From assembly GCA_008501655.1 (NCBI GenBank), contig QQUK01000017.1, positions 1 to 11,482 of the forward strand: a DNA stretch of 11,482 nucleotides, written 5' to 3'. This document shows positions 1-6,183 of this stretch, piece after piece. The notes under the pieces were generated by a model, which was given only the letters and a program-made list of their open reading frames with translations, did not search any database and was not told the origin of the DNA. Positions within the stretch are counted from its first letter, which is position 1. The number at the start of each line of letters is the position of its first letter. Position numbers and translations under genes: made by a program. The DNA comes from Calditrichota bacterium. GTDB taxonomy: Bacteria; Zixibacteria; MSB-5A5; GN15; FEB-12.

Positions 1-758
1 GCCCCACCTTCAATATTTTGCTTAGGATCAAAGACATTTTCTACTCCAAGCTCGGTTGCGGTGGAGTCGATTAATTGCATTAATCCTTTCGCTCCGGCTG
101 GCGAAACCGCGTTCGGGTCACCATTTGACTCAGCTTTAATCACTGATATCAGCAAAGCGGGGTCGAGATTATACTTTTTGGCTGAATCGGAGATATATTT
201 GCCGTATTTGCTGAGAATCTCATTTTCCTTGACCAGATGTGAGTTTTTGATTGCATGATTCAGCTCAAACATCTGTCCGGGACGGTTCTCGATCTCTTTA
301 TACGGCTTTTCATTTTTTAATTCAATTTTTTCAAATTTGTCATCGATAGGGTTAAACTGTTTTTCCTGAATTTTATCAAGAGGTTTTATCTGAAATTCTT
401 CCGTTTTAGCGTCGTAGGGAGCTTCAATAATCTTTTCAAGAGATTTATAAAGCATAGATGAGATGGAGTTGTCTGTTTCGGAGACCATATCTTTAGCAAG
501 CTTCATATCAAACATATCTGTAAAAATATCTTTTCCCATTCCTCCGGAAAATGCCCCACCTTCAGTGAAGCTGCTTTTCGGAATAGTTTTCCGCATCGAT
601 TTCAAAAGCTGATATGAGAAAAACGCTTCAAACTCTTTGGTCGCCCGTTTCAGGCGTGTTTTTTCTTCTTCAAGAGATTTCGGTTTCTGCGCTTTTAGCT
701 TTTCGATATCCGTATTTGGAGTTTCGATTTGCGGCAATTTTACAGAGCTGATAGTCAT
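1..758 (-). CDS. flgJ: FlgJ: rod-binding domain fused to SLT lytic transglycosylase (C-terminus cut by window edge)
   Basis: Flagellar rod cap and wall-clearing enzyme, expected to act in the periplasm. The frame is open from the ATG at 758 to the left edge (252 codons, no stop). Residues about 36-108 match the FlgJ rod-binding domain (ATKEFEAFF, then GGMGKDIFTDMFDMKLAKDM). A lysine/glutamate-rich linker of about 75 residues follows. From about residue 184 an SLT (transglycosylase, lysozyme-like fold) domain begins: KAESNGDPNA with catalytic Glu210, then SPAGAKGLMQL at 219-229. Salmonella FlgJ instead carries a GH73 glucosaminidase here, so the enzyme class differs. No signal peptide is visible, as expected for a protein secreted by the flagellar exporter. 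The start overlaps the flgI stop by one base (TAATG), which fixes it and implies translational coupling. The remaining SLT part lies outside the window. Confidence 0.9.
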   Translation of the reverse strand, partial: MTISSVKLPQIETPNTDIEKLKAQKPKSLEEEKTRLKRATKEFEAFFSYQLLKSMRKTIPKSSFTEGGAFSGGMGKDIFTDMFDMKLAKDMVSETDNSISSMLYKSLEKIIEAPYDAKTEEFQIKPLDKIQEKQFNPIDDKFEKIELKNEKPYKEIENRPGQMFELNHAIKNSHLVKENEILSKYGKYISDSAKKYNLDPALLISVIKAESNGDPNAVSPAGAKGLMQLIDSTATELGVENVFDPKQNIEGG

Positions 759-1894
759 TACATTATTACCAGTTCAGATCTGAGGGCACCGGCTTGTTTG
801 AGAGCTTGAAATATAGCTATGATATCTCTTGGTGTAGCTCCTATTTTATTTAAGGCACTGGCAACATCGGAAAGATACACAGACCGTTCAAGATGCACGA
901 CATGAGCCAGTTCATCATTAACAGTAACTCTCGAGTCCTGTGTCACAATCGTTTCACCTGTTGAAAACGGTTCCGGCTGTGAAATTATCGGAGTCGACTG
1001 AATATTTACGGTAATGGTTCCGTGTGCGATTGCCACCGGTTCAATGGTGACATTCTCCCCTGCTACGATTGTTCCGGTCTTTTCATTAATGACAACCCGG
1101 GCTGTATTATCTGGGACAACACTCAATAAACCGATATCTGATATAAATTTTGTTCTGTAAGAGATATGCGACAATGAATCCGGGACCATGACTTTGACAG
1201 TACCGCCATCAAGAGCGAACGAAGTCAGTCCATATTTGATATTAATTCTTTCAGCAATTCTGTGTGCGGTTGTAAAATCGGGATTTCGGAGTGAGAGAAA
1301 GAATTCTTTATCACTTTGAGCCGGTGCATCGAGCGGATTGGTGACTTTTGCACCATTCGGTACTCGGCCGACTAATGTATAGTTATTGATAATCCTGTTA
1401 TTATCATCAACCTGAACATTAAACCCACCGATTGAAACTGCACCTTGAGCAACGGCACGTACAGCACCGCTTGCATCAGAAAGCGGTGTCATAAGCAGAG
1501 TACCGCCCTGCAATGAAGAGGCATCACCAACTGAGGATACTGTCACATCCACATACGAACCGTCTTTGTTAAAAGAGCTTAGTTTTGCCGTGACAAGGAC
1601 AGCGGCGACATTTTTTACTTTTACTTTTTTAGGATCAACGGTCAGTCCCATTCGCTCCATCATATTTGTTAATGACTGAGTGGTAAACTGGGTGCCGTTT
1701 CCATCACCGGATCCATCAAGACCGATAATCAAACCGTATCCGACTAAATCCGCTTCTTCCTTATTCTGGAAATCACAAATATCTTTAATGCGGACTTTAT
1801 TTGCATTTATATCCGGTGCGATAATGCCAAGCAGAATGATAACTGCAAGCATTCCTACCGGAACAATAAATTTTGTCTGAATTGTTTCAATCAT
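758..1894 (-). CDS. flgI: FlgI, flagellar P-ring protein
   Basis: Subunit of the periplasmic P ring, which surrounds the distal rod at the peptidoglycan layer. The protein has 378 residues, normal for the family. The first about 31 residues form a hydrophobic secretion signal (residues 10-26 are the core). The mature part starts with the family hallmarks VRIKDI (34-39) and LVGYGLIIGLDGSGD (50-64). Later come NEKTGTIVAGENVTI (270-284) and the C-terminal ALKQAGALRSELVIM (364-378), both typical of FlgI. There is only one cysteine (Cys40), so the intramolecular disulphide of the enterobacterial protein cannot form. A Shine-Dalgarno AGAGGT lies just before the ATG. The gene starts 8 bases after the flgH stop and shares one base with flgJ. 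Assembly should depend on the chaperone FlgA, encoded two genes upstream. Confidence 0.96.
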   Translation of the reverse strand: MIETIQTKFIVPVGMLAVIILLGIIAPDINANKVRIKDICDFQNKEEADLVGYGLIIGLDGSGDGNGTQFTTQSLTNMMERMGLTVDPKKVKVKNVAAVLVTAKLSSFNKDGSYVDVTVSSVGDASSLQGGTLLMTPLSDASGAVRAVAQGAVSIGGFNVQVDDNNRIINNYTLVGRVPNGAKVTNPLDAPAQSDKEFFLSLRNPDFTTAHRIAERINIKYGLTSFALDGGTVKVMVPDSLSHISYRTKFISDIGLLSVVPDNTARVVINEKTGTIVAGENVTIEPVAIAHGTITVNIQSTPIISQPEPFSTGETIVTQDSRVTVNDELAHVVHLERSVYLSDVASALNKIGATPRDIIAIFQALKQAGALRSELVIM

Positions 1895-1902
1895 GATAAC
1901 CT

Positions 1903-2493
1903 CTAAAATATCCAGTTAAGCACGCGGGTAAAAAAGCCCGGACGTGACCCGGTATTTATAGAGCCTTTACCGGTGTATGAAATTTCTGCATCAGCTATCA
2001 GGTAAGAATCTATCGTATTATCTGATGAAATATCTTTTTGTCTGACAACACCGGTGAGATTCATGGTCTCGCGATCGCTTGAAAGCCCGATAGTACGGGA
2101 ACCTTCAATAATCAGATCACCATTGCTTTTTACGCCGACAACAGTAACTGACATTTTGCCACGAAGCGAACCGTTTCGGATAGATTCACCTTTGCCGTCA
2201 TAAGTAGTGGAATTTTCACCTTCGGCTCCGAATATCGGAATAAAACTGAGGGTACCGATACCCGGACCACCGGAGACTGATGATGAGGTTGATTTATCAG
2301 ATTTTGATTCAGCTTTTTGAGAAGCTGAACTTTGTTCATATATAAGTACTGTCAGAATATCACCGACTTTGTTCGCCTTGATATCTGTAAACAGCGAGAC
2401 AGACTGCCCAAAATCATTAGCGCCGAATACTTTGATTGTAAACGGCAATAAAAGCAGCATGACTAAAATCATTGTAAATTTAAATAACTTCAT
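1903..2493 (-). CDS. flgH: FlgH, flagellar L-ring protein, non-lipoprotein form
   Basis: Subunit of the outer-membrane L ring. The protein has 196 residues, somewhat shorter than the about 230 of enterobacterial FlgH. Family motifs are clear: SLFTDIKANKVGDILTVLI (33-51), the glycine-rich segment YDGKGESIRNGSLRGKMSV (98-116) with SNGDLIIEG (123-131), and LTGVVRQKDIS followed by YLIADAEISYTGKG (146-177). The N-terminus has a signal peptide (hydrophobic core 8-20) ending near VFGA. There is no cysteine anywhere in the protein, so the lipobox used to acylate classical FlgH is absent and signal peptidase I cleavage is likely. The Shine-Dalgarno AGGAG sits 7 bases before the ATG. It lies 19 bases after flgA and 8 bases before flgI. 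Confidence 0.94.
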   Translation of the reverse strand: MKLFKFTMILVMLLLLPFTIKVFGANDFGQSVSLFTDIKANKVGDILTVLIYEQSSASQKAESKSDKSTSSSVSGGPGIGTLSFIPIFGAEGENSTTYDGKGESIRNGSLRGKMSVTVVGVKSNGDLIIEGSRTIGLSSDRETMNLTGVVRQKDISSDNTIDSYLIADAEISYTGKGSINTGSRPGFFTRVLNWIF

Positions 2494-2512
2494 GTTTAAC
2501 TCCTATCCAATC

Positions 2513-3199
2513 CTATGGATCAACAGCGACAAAATTTTCATCTACTATTCGTGCTACAATAATTTTGTTACTTGTTTTATTTTTTACTTTGATATAATCA
2601 CCCGTTGAGCCGGTCTGCAGGGCTACGCCTTCAGCAGTAATTTTAAATCCGGCATCGGAATAAATTATCGTTGTTTCATTTCCTGATTTGATATCAGGTA
2701 TCCGATTAAACATTCTTTCGGTAAGAATCGCATCTTTTTTGATGATGCTTTTCACTTGCAATCCATTTAACTCATCAAAAGATTTATACGCCCGCTCTCT
2801 TAAGTCCGAAACTTCTCTTCGTTCGATTGTCACCTGCTCTTCCGACAAAACTTCATGCCGGGAACATCTTGAGTTCACGACCAGAACTTCTTCAAATTTT
2901 TTAATACGCATTCTCGTCTGAGAGGCGTATTGCACTTCCCCGGATGCATCGTCTACCTGAACGATGATTGTAAACAATCCGAGCGGTTCTTTCTGGGTAA
3001 TCGGTTTTATGTGCACTCTTTCCGGAATGACATCATCGACGGGAAGTCTATGAGAGAGAATTTCAATTTCATATGAATCATGTGACAATCCATATTCGTC
3101 GAACATAATTGCTGTAATCACTTCTCCCACCGGTTTTGCATAAACAGATGAGAGAAGTCCGAATGCTAAAAAGAATATCAACAACAATAATTTTTTCAT
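2513..3199 (-). CDS. flgA: FlgA, P-ring assembly chaperone (SAF domain)
   Basis: Periplasmic chaperone that helps FlgI polymerise into the P ring. The protein has 228 residues. A signal peptide (positive MKK, hydrophobic 4-19, cleavage likely after VYA at 21) directs it to the periplasm. The middle (about 104-163) reads as a SAF domain: VLSEEQVTIERREVSDL, then NGLQVKSIIKKDAILTERMF. The C-terminal module (164-228) has the family pattern of a beta-clip with GFKITAEGVALQTGSTGDYI and VKNKTSNKIIVARIVD. The start lies three bases after the flgG stop, with a weak AAGAGA ribosome site inside the flgG end. Its place between flgG and the ring genes flgH-flgI matches many non-enteric flagellar operons (flgF-G-A-H-I). 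Confidence 0.92.
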   Translation of the reverse strand: MKKLLLLIFFLAFGLLSSVYAKPVGEVITAIMFDEYGLSHDSYEIEILSHRLPVDDVIPERVHIKPITQKEPLGLFTIIVQVDDASGEVQYASQTRMRIKKFEEVLVVNSRCSRHEVLSEEQVTIERREVSDLRERAYKSFDELNGLQVKSIIKKDAILTERMFNRIPDIKSGNETTIIYSDAGFKITAEGVALQTGSTGDYIKVKNKTSNKIIVARIVDENFVAVDP

Positions 3200-3202
3200 T
3201 CT

Positions 3203-3991
3203 TTATCTCTTGAGATTATTTGCGATTTGGGCCATATCATCAGAAGTTGTAATCGCTTTTGAATTCATTTCATAAGCACGCTGGGCAACAATCATGTTAA
3301 CCATTTCATCGACAACTTTGACATTGGACATTTCCAGGTATCCCTGGTCTACTCCGCCAAGTCCGCTTTGGGTCGGGACATCAACAATCGGGTCACCGGA
3401 TGCACCTGTTTGAATCAGGAGATTCCGACCTATAGCTTCGAGTCCTGAAGGGTTTATAAAACGGGCAAGTTCGATTTGTCCGACATCTGTCGGAATATCG
3501 GAACCGACCTGAAGTACCTGCACAGAACCATCGGTACCGATAGCAACAGAGGTTGCATCTTCAGGGATTGTGATTTCCGGCAGGAGTCTATACCCTTCTG
3601 ATGTGACAATAGAACCGTCACCGGTAATTTTCAAGGCACCATCACGGGTATATACGGTGGAGCCATCTGGATGCTGAATCTGGAAAAAACCGTCTCCTGA
3701 AATTGCCATATCGAGGGGATTACCGGTCATCTGTAAATCACCGGTAGTAAATTGTCTGTTTGTCGCAACAGCTTTTGTACCGTAACCGACGGAGAGTTCT
3801 GCGGGAATAATTGAACCTACAGCTGTGGCTGTACCAGCTCTTTTAATATTTTGATAGAGAACATCTTGAAATTCTACTTTACTCTTTTTAAATCCGGTCG
3901 TGTTAACATTGGCAAGGTTATTGGCAATATTATCAACATTCATCTGTTGTGCCATCATCCCGGTTGCTGCTGTTCGCATTGCTTTAATCAT
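3203..3991 (-). CDS. flgG: FlgG, distal rod protein
   Basis: Major subunit of the distal rod, the drive shaft that passes through the P and L rings. The length of 262 residues is standard for FlgG. The N-terminal rod/hook signature is intact: NIANNLANVNTTGFKKS (21-37). The central part holds GNPLDMAISGDGFFQI (90-105), and the C-terminal helix is GYLEMSNVKVVDEMVNMI followed by AQRAYEMNSKAI (217-247). The terminal helices form the coiled-coil that drives axial polymerisation. There is no signal peptide, as expected for a substrate of the flagellar type III exporter. A perfect AGGAGGT ribosome site lies 7 bases upstream of the ATG, the strongest in the window, which fits a high copy number. It follows flgF after 35 bases. 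Confidence 0.97.
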   Translation of the reverse strand: MIKAMRTAATGMMAQQMNVDNIANNLANVNTTGFKKSKVEFQDVLYQNIKRAGTATAVGSIIPAELSVGYGTKAVATNRQFTTGDLQMTGNPLDMAISGDGFFQIQHPDGSTVYTRDGALKITGDGSIVTSEGYRLLPEITIPEDATSVAIGTDGSVQVLQVGSDIPTDVGQIELARFINPSGLEAIGRNLLIQTGASGDPIVDVPTQSGLGGVDQGYLEMSNVKVVDEMVNMIVAQRAYEMNSKAITTSDDMAQIANNLKR

Positions 3992-4026
3992 TTTTTCTAC
4001 CTCCTATGGTATCCAATTATATTTTT

Positions 4027-4758
4027 CTATCTTCTTCCGCCAACTCTACTAAAGAGCTGCTCGAGTGAATTATCCTGAACCTGTATTGATTTTGAATCTG
4101 CTTCGAAATTTCTGAATGAGATAATCATCTCAATCATCTCCCTGACGATGTCGACGTTGGAAGCTTCGAGATACCCCTGTTGAATTGTAGATTTATCAAC
4201 ATCAGTTGTCTCGATACCTTCAGGCAGAAGAAACATCGAGTTTCCAAGTTTTTCGAGTTCATCAAGATTGGCGACAGTGACCGGTGTAATCTGCCCGACG
4301 TTAGAACCGTTTGCTGAAACGATACCGGTTGCAGAAATTTCAACCTGACCGGAACCTATCTCAATAGGTCCGCCGTTACCGAGCACCAGTGCGCCACCCG
4401 GAAATTCAAGCTGACCGCTGGTATTGACCGAAAATGCTCCATTTCTTGTCAATGCTCTATTGCCGTCATCAAGCTGCAATAGAAAAAAGCCGTCACCATC
4501 AATTGCGAGATCAAGCGGGTTTCCGGTTTTATCAAACACTCCCGGGACAAACGATGTATAGACATTGTCGACCATCGGCTGTTCCCAGTCGTTCCGTTTC
4601 GGCATAACTTTGAGTTCTGCCCTGGATAATTCTTTTGTAAATAGCGCATCCTTTTTAAATCCCGGTGTTGAAGCATTGGCGATATTGTTTGAAGATATCT
4701 CCTGCTTCTTAATTCGCGGGATCATTGCGGATGCTGATTTGTATAGTCCTTTAATCAT
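4027..4758 (-). CDS. flgF: FlgF, proximal rod protein
   Basis: Proximal rod component, paralogous to the adjacent FlgG and exported through the flagellar type III system. It shows the rod/hook signature NNIANASTPGFKKD (24-37), the central GNPLDLAIDGDGFFLL and the C-terminal helix LEASNVDIVREMIEMIISF. I chose the ATG at 4758 (243 residues, MIKGLYKSAS) because GGAG at 4765-4768 lies 6 bases before it. A GTG at 4770 is in frame and would add four residues, but it would destroy that ribosome site and sits at the predicted transcription start. It is the first gene of the flgFGAHIJ block, behind a sigma-54 promoter. Assignment as FlgF rather than a second FlgG rests on gene order and shorter length. 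Confidence 0.93.
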   Translation of the reverse strand: MIKGLYKSASAMIPRIKKQEISSNNIANASTPGFKKDALFTKELSRAELKVMPKRNDWEQPMVDNVYTSFVPGVFDKTGNPLDLAIDGDGFFLLQLDDGNRALTRNGAFSVNTSGQLEFPGGALVLGNGGPIEIGSGQVEISATGIVSANGSNVGQITPVTVANLDELEKLGNSMFLLPEGIETTDVDKSTIQQGYLEASNVDIVREMIEMIISFRNFEADSKSIQVQDNSLEQLFSRVGGRR

Positions 4759-4779
4759 ATTTTTCTCCACTTTCTACTT

Positions 4780-4798
4780 AAGCAGAGCGTGTGCCAAA
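4780..4798 (-). promoter_or_regulatory. Sigma-54 (RpoN) promoter of the flgFGAHIJ operon
   Basis: Read on the minus strand the sequence is TTTGGCACACGCTCTGCTT. It matches the sigma-54 consensus TGGCAC-N5-TTGCW: TGGCAC is exact, the invariant GG (4795-4794) and GC (4783-4782) are separated by exactly 10 bases, and the -12 element is CTGCTT. The transcription start expected about 12 bases after the GC would be near 4770, leaving a leader of about 12 nt that contains the GGAG ribosome site of flgF. RpoN control of rod, ring and hook genes is well known in many flagellated bacteria. Confidence 0.82.
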
Positions 4799-4816
4799 CA
4801 TGATTCACACAGCTAA

Positions 4817-4836
4817 AAGACTACTAGTCTTAGACT
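4817..4836. repeat. Overlapping inverted repeats upstream of the flgF sigma-54 promoter; possible operator
   Basis: AAGACTA-C-TAGTCTT (4817-4831) is a perfect 7-bp inverted repeat. The right half AGTCT pairs again with a third half-site, AGACT at 4832-4836, across one base. So three half-sites alternate in orientation, with centres near 4820, 4828 and 4834, about 50 to 65 bases upstream of the predicted start. This could be a binding site for an enhancer-binding protein or repressor of flgF. It may instead only form a weak RNA hairpin at the end of the upstream gene. No protein can be named from the sequence. Confidence 0.4.
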
Positions 4837-4864
4837 TATACTTTTCTGTTTAATCGATAATCTT

Positions 4865-4886
4865 AAAAAGTCGGAAGGTAATTCCG
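4865..4886 (-). terminator. Weak rho-independent terminator after the cysteine-rich gene
   Basis: On the minus strand CGGAA-TTACC-TTCCG can form a 5-bp stem with a 5-base loop (4886-4872), followed two bases later by five T residues (4869-4865). It begins 7 bases after the stop codon of the 80-residue gene. The stem is short, so it may be inefficient. Position and T-tract favour a terminator separating that gene from the flgF promoter. Confidence 0.4.
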
Positions 4887-4892
4887 GGTATA

Positions 4893-5135
4893 TCAGGAAA
4901 TCTTTTCTTTTTTGACCGGTTTCATCGGGTTGTTATGATGCTTCTGCATAGTCTTGTTGATCAACTTATCCATTGATTCGTTAAATGCAGCTTCAGAACA
5001 CTCTTCATTATTCGATTTCATGTATAGGGGACAATCTGTTTTGTAGCCAAAACATTTGAGTTCGTCTGCCAGATAGCAGACTTTGAGATACAGGCAGCGT
5101 TCCGCCTTTTTTATTAGTGTTTTTTTCTTATCCAT
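4893..5135 (-). CDS. Small cysteine-rich protein of unknown function
   Basis: I do not recognise this 80-residue protein. It has five cysteines in the first 46 residues (14, 20, 28, 35, 46), in the segments RCLYLKVCYLADELKC and TDCPLYMKSNNEEC, followed by a lysine-rich tail (61-80) with two histidines (HH at 66-67). There is no signal peptide or membrane segment, so it is probably cytoplasmic, where clustered cysteines suggest zinc or iron-sulphur binding. The ATG is the only usable start: an in-frame TAA lies 24 bases upstream of it and the next Met is residue 39. No Shine-Dalgarno is visible. A sigma-28-like promoter ends 7 bases before the ATG, suggesting co-regulation with late flagellar genes. 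Coding is supported by the ordered cysteine spacing and a dedicated gap, not by homology. Confidence 0.7.
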   Translation of the reverse strand: MDKKKTLIKKAERCLYLKVCYLADELKCFGYKTDCPLYMKSNNEECSEAAFNESMDKLINKTMQKHHNNPMKPVKKEKIS

Positions 5136-5142
5136 AATGAAC

Positions 5143-5169
5143 TTATCGGTATATTTTTAAAAAAGTTAA
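5143..5169 (-). promoter_or_regulatory. Candidate sigma-28 (FliA) promoter of the cysteine-rich gene
   Basis: On the minus strand TTAACTTT (5169-5162), an 11-base spacer and ACCGATAA (5150-5143) match the flagellar sigma-28 consensus TAAAGTTT-N11-GCCGATAA at 6 of 8 and 7 of 8 positions with the exact spacing. The start expected 6 to 8 bases downstream would fall at the ATG (5135), so the mRNA would be leaderless or nearly so. No experiment or comparison supports it yet. Confidence 0.5.
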
Positions 5170-5242
5170 TTATCTGATTTTTGACAGAATAATCAGTATT
5201 TATGAAATAGTTTGCACAATCTAAATCTCTCCAAAAAAATAG

Positions 5243-5271
5243 TTGCGAAAAAGTCACTTTCCCCCTATATT
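5243..5271 (+). promoter_or_regulatory. Candidate housekeeping promoter of the cohesin/dockerin gene
   Basis: TTGCGA (5243-5248), a 17-base spacer and TATATT (5266-5271) match a sigma-70-type promoter at 4 of 6 and 5 of 6 positions with ideal spacing. The same stretch contains TATTTTTG (5268-5275), which fits the Bacteroidetes-type -7 element TAnnTTTG, though its upstream TTTG partner is poor. Transcription starting near 5278 would give a leader of about 135 nt with no recognised riboswitch. Confidence 0.45.
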
Positions 5272-5387
5272 TTTGCCGTACAAATTAACTTCATATCAAG
5301 TACTTACGTGTATCGATAAAATTGATAAGTAAAAGTAAAATTAACAGAAGAAAAATCAAATTTTAGCACTGAATTTGCTTTTAGAGA

Positions 5388-5401
5388 TATCCTAAAGGAT
5401 A
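5388..5401. repeat. Short perfect palindrome TATCCT-AA-AGGATA before the ribosome site
   Basis: Two 6-base arms separated by AA lie immediately upstream of the AAAGGA ribosome site (5401-5406) of the plus-strand gene. In RNA it would make only a very tight hairpin, so a protein site or chance are both possible. Confidence 0.25.
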
Positions 5402-5412
5402 AAGGAAAAGAT

Positions 5413-6183
5413 ATGCGAATAAACGTGAAAATACTCTCTTTACTTATAGCTATTTTAGTATTAGCTGCATTTACCGCTAAAAGTCAGCCAACCGGTGTTG
5501 ATCCATCTATCAGAGATTCTGTTATTATCTCCTCAGCCACTACCTATTCCACTAACAGCGGTTCTGTACCGGTTTATTTCTACAATGATGAATCCCTTGC
5601 CGGAATAGAAATCACACTTGCTTATAATTCACCGGATATCATGATTGACTCATTTTCATTTGTAGGCAGCCGTCTGGAGCCTTATTCTCTCAAAGGCGCT
5701 GACCAACTGACAACGAATACAGTAACTGTCTATTCCTATGCATTGGATGAAGGTTTGATGTCCAGCGGAAGTGGACTTCTTGGAACCGTATACTTTTCAT
5801 TTATTCCAAATATAACCACACCTCAGACGATAGTAGTTGATACTGCGACTTTATTAGTATCAGACCGGGAGTTTTCAACGGCATTTTCTGATGAAAATTC
5901 AAATGCTTTCTCCCCATATATCTTATCAGGAGGTATAACAATTCTATCCGGTAGCTGTTGTTTAGGTGATCGTGGTAATGTTGATAATTCCCCTGATGAT
6001 ATTGTCGATATTTCGGATATCGTTTATCTGGTGAACTTCATGTTTAACCTGGGTCCGACTCCAGCCTGTCCGTTTGAAGGCAATGTTGATGGTTCCGCTG
6101 ATGAGATTACCGACATATCTGACCTGGTATTCCTCGTCCAGTACTCATTCAACAGTGGTCCGCCCCCACCTTCCTGTCCATAA
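5413..6183 (+). CDS. Secreted protein with cohesin-like domain and two dockerin-type repeats
   Basis: Exported protein of 256 residues. Residues 1-24 are a signal peptide (hydrophobic 8-20). Residues about 35-177 read as a beta-rich cohesin-like domain: VPVYFYNDESLAGIEITLAY near the start, GLLGTVYFSF at 121-130 and a closing SGGITILSG. Two dockerin-type calcium-binding repeats follow. Repeat 1 (about 184-220) has GNVDNSPDDIVDISDIVYLV; repeat 2 (about 221-256) has GNVDGSADEITDISDLVFLV. Both keep Asp/Asn-rich loops, a DISD(I/L)V helix start and a PxCP end. Cysteines 182/183, 219 and 255 frame the repeats. The ATG has AAAGGA 6 bases upstream. It is the only plus-strand gene, between two flagellar blocks and convergent with fliJ by 4 bases. 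Dockerin-like pairs are common in secreted proteins of FCB candidate phyla that have no cellulosomes, so a cellulosome role is not implied. Binding partner and function are unknown. Confidence 0.85.
   Translation: MRINVKILSLLIAILVLAAFTAKSQPTGVDPSIRDSVIISSATTYSTNSGSVPVYFYNDESLAGIEITLAYNSPDIMIDSFSFVGSRLEPYSLKGADQLTTNTVTVYSYALDEGLMSSGSGLLGTVYFSFIPNITTPQTIVVDTATLLVSDREFSTAFSDENSNAFSPYILSGGITILSGSCCLGDRGNVDNSPDDIVDISDIVYLVNFMFNLGPTPACPFEGNVDGSADEITDISDLVFLVQYSFNSGPPPPSCP

Noticed and set aside
61..258. Plus-strand 65-codon ORF near the left edge
   Set aside because: It is antisense to the SLT domain of FlgJ, which has clear catalytic motifs in the opposite frame.
4759..4770. GTG at 4770 as the flgF start, giving four extra residues
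   Set aside because: It lies at the predicted sigma-54 transcription start and includes the GGAG that serves the ATG at 4758.
4893..5135. The small gene as the anti-sigma factor FlgM or the chaperone FlgN
   Set aside because: The cysteine-rich N-terminus and basic tail do not resemble FlgM or FlgN, which are not cysteine-clustered.
5181..5209. TTGACA at 5181-5186 as a -35 box for the plus-strand gene
   Set aside because: No TATAAT-like hexamer occurs at 16-18 bases; the nearest candidates are at 10 to 14 bases, so the TTGCGA-N17-TATATT pair is preferred.
5311..5320. CGATAA on the plus strand as a sigma-28 promoter for the dockerin gene
   Set aside because: No acceptable TAAA-type -35 element at 11 to 15 bases upstream; CGATAA also occurs at 4855-4860, so it is probably chance in this AT-rich gap.
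5413..6183. Interpretation as a cellulosome scaffold or enzyme
   Set aside because: There is no catalytic domain or carbohydrate-binding module, and dockerin-like repeats of this style occur widely in non-cellulolytic bacteria.
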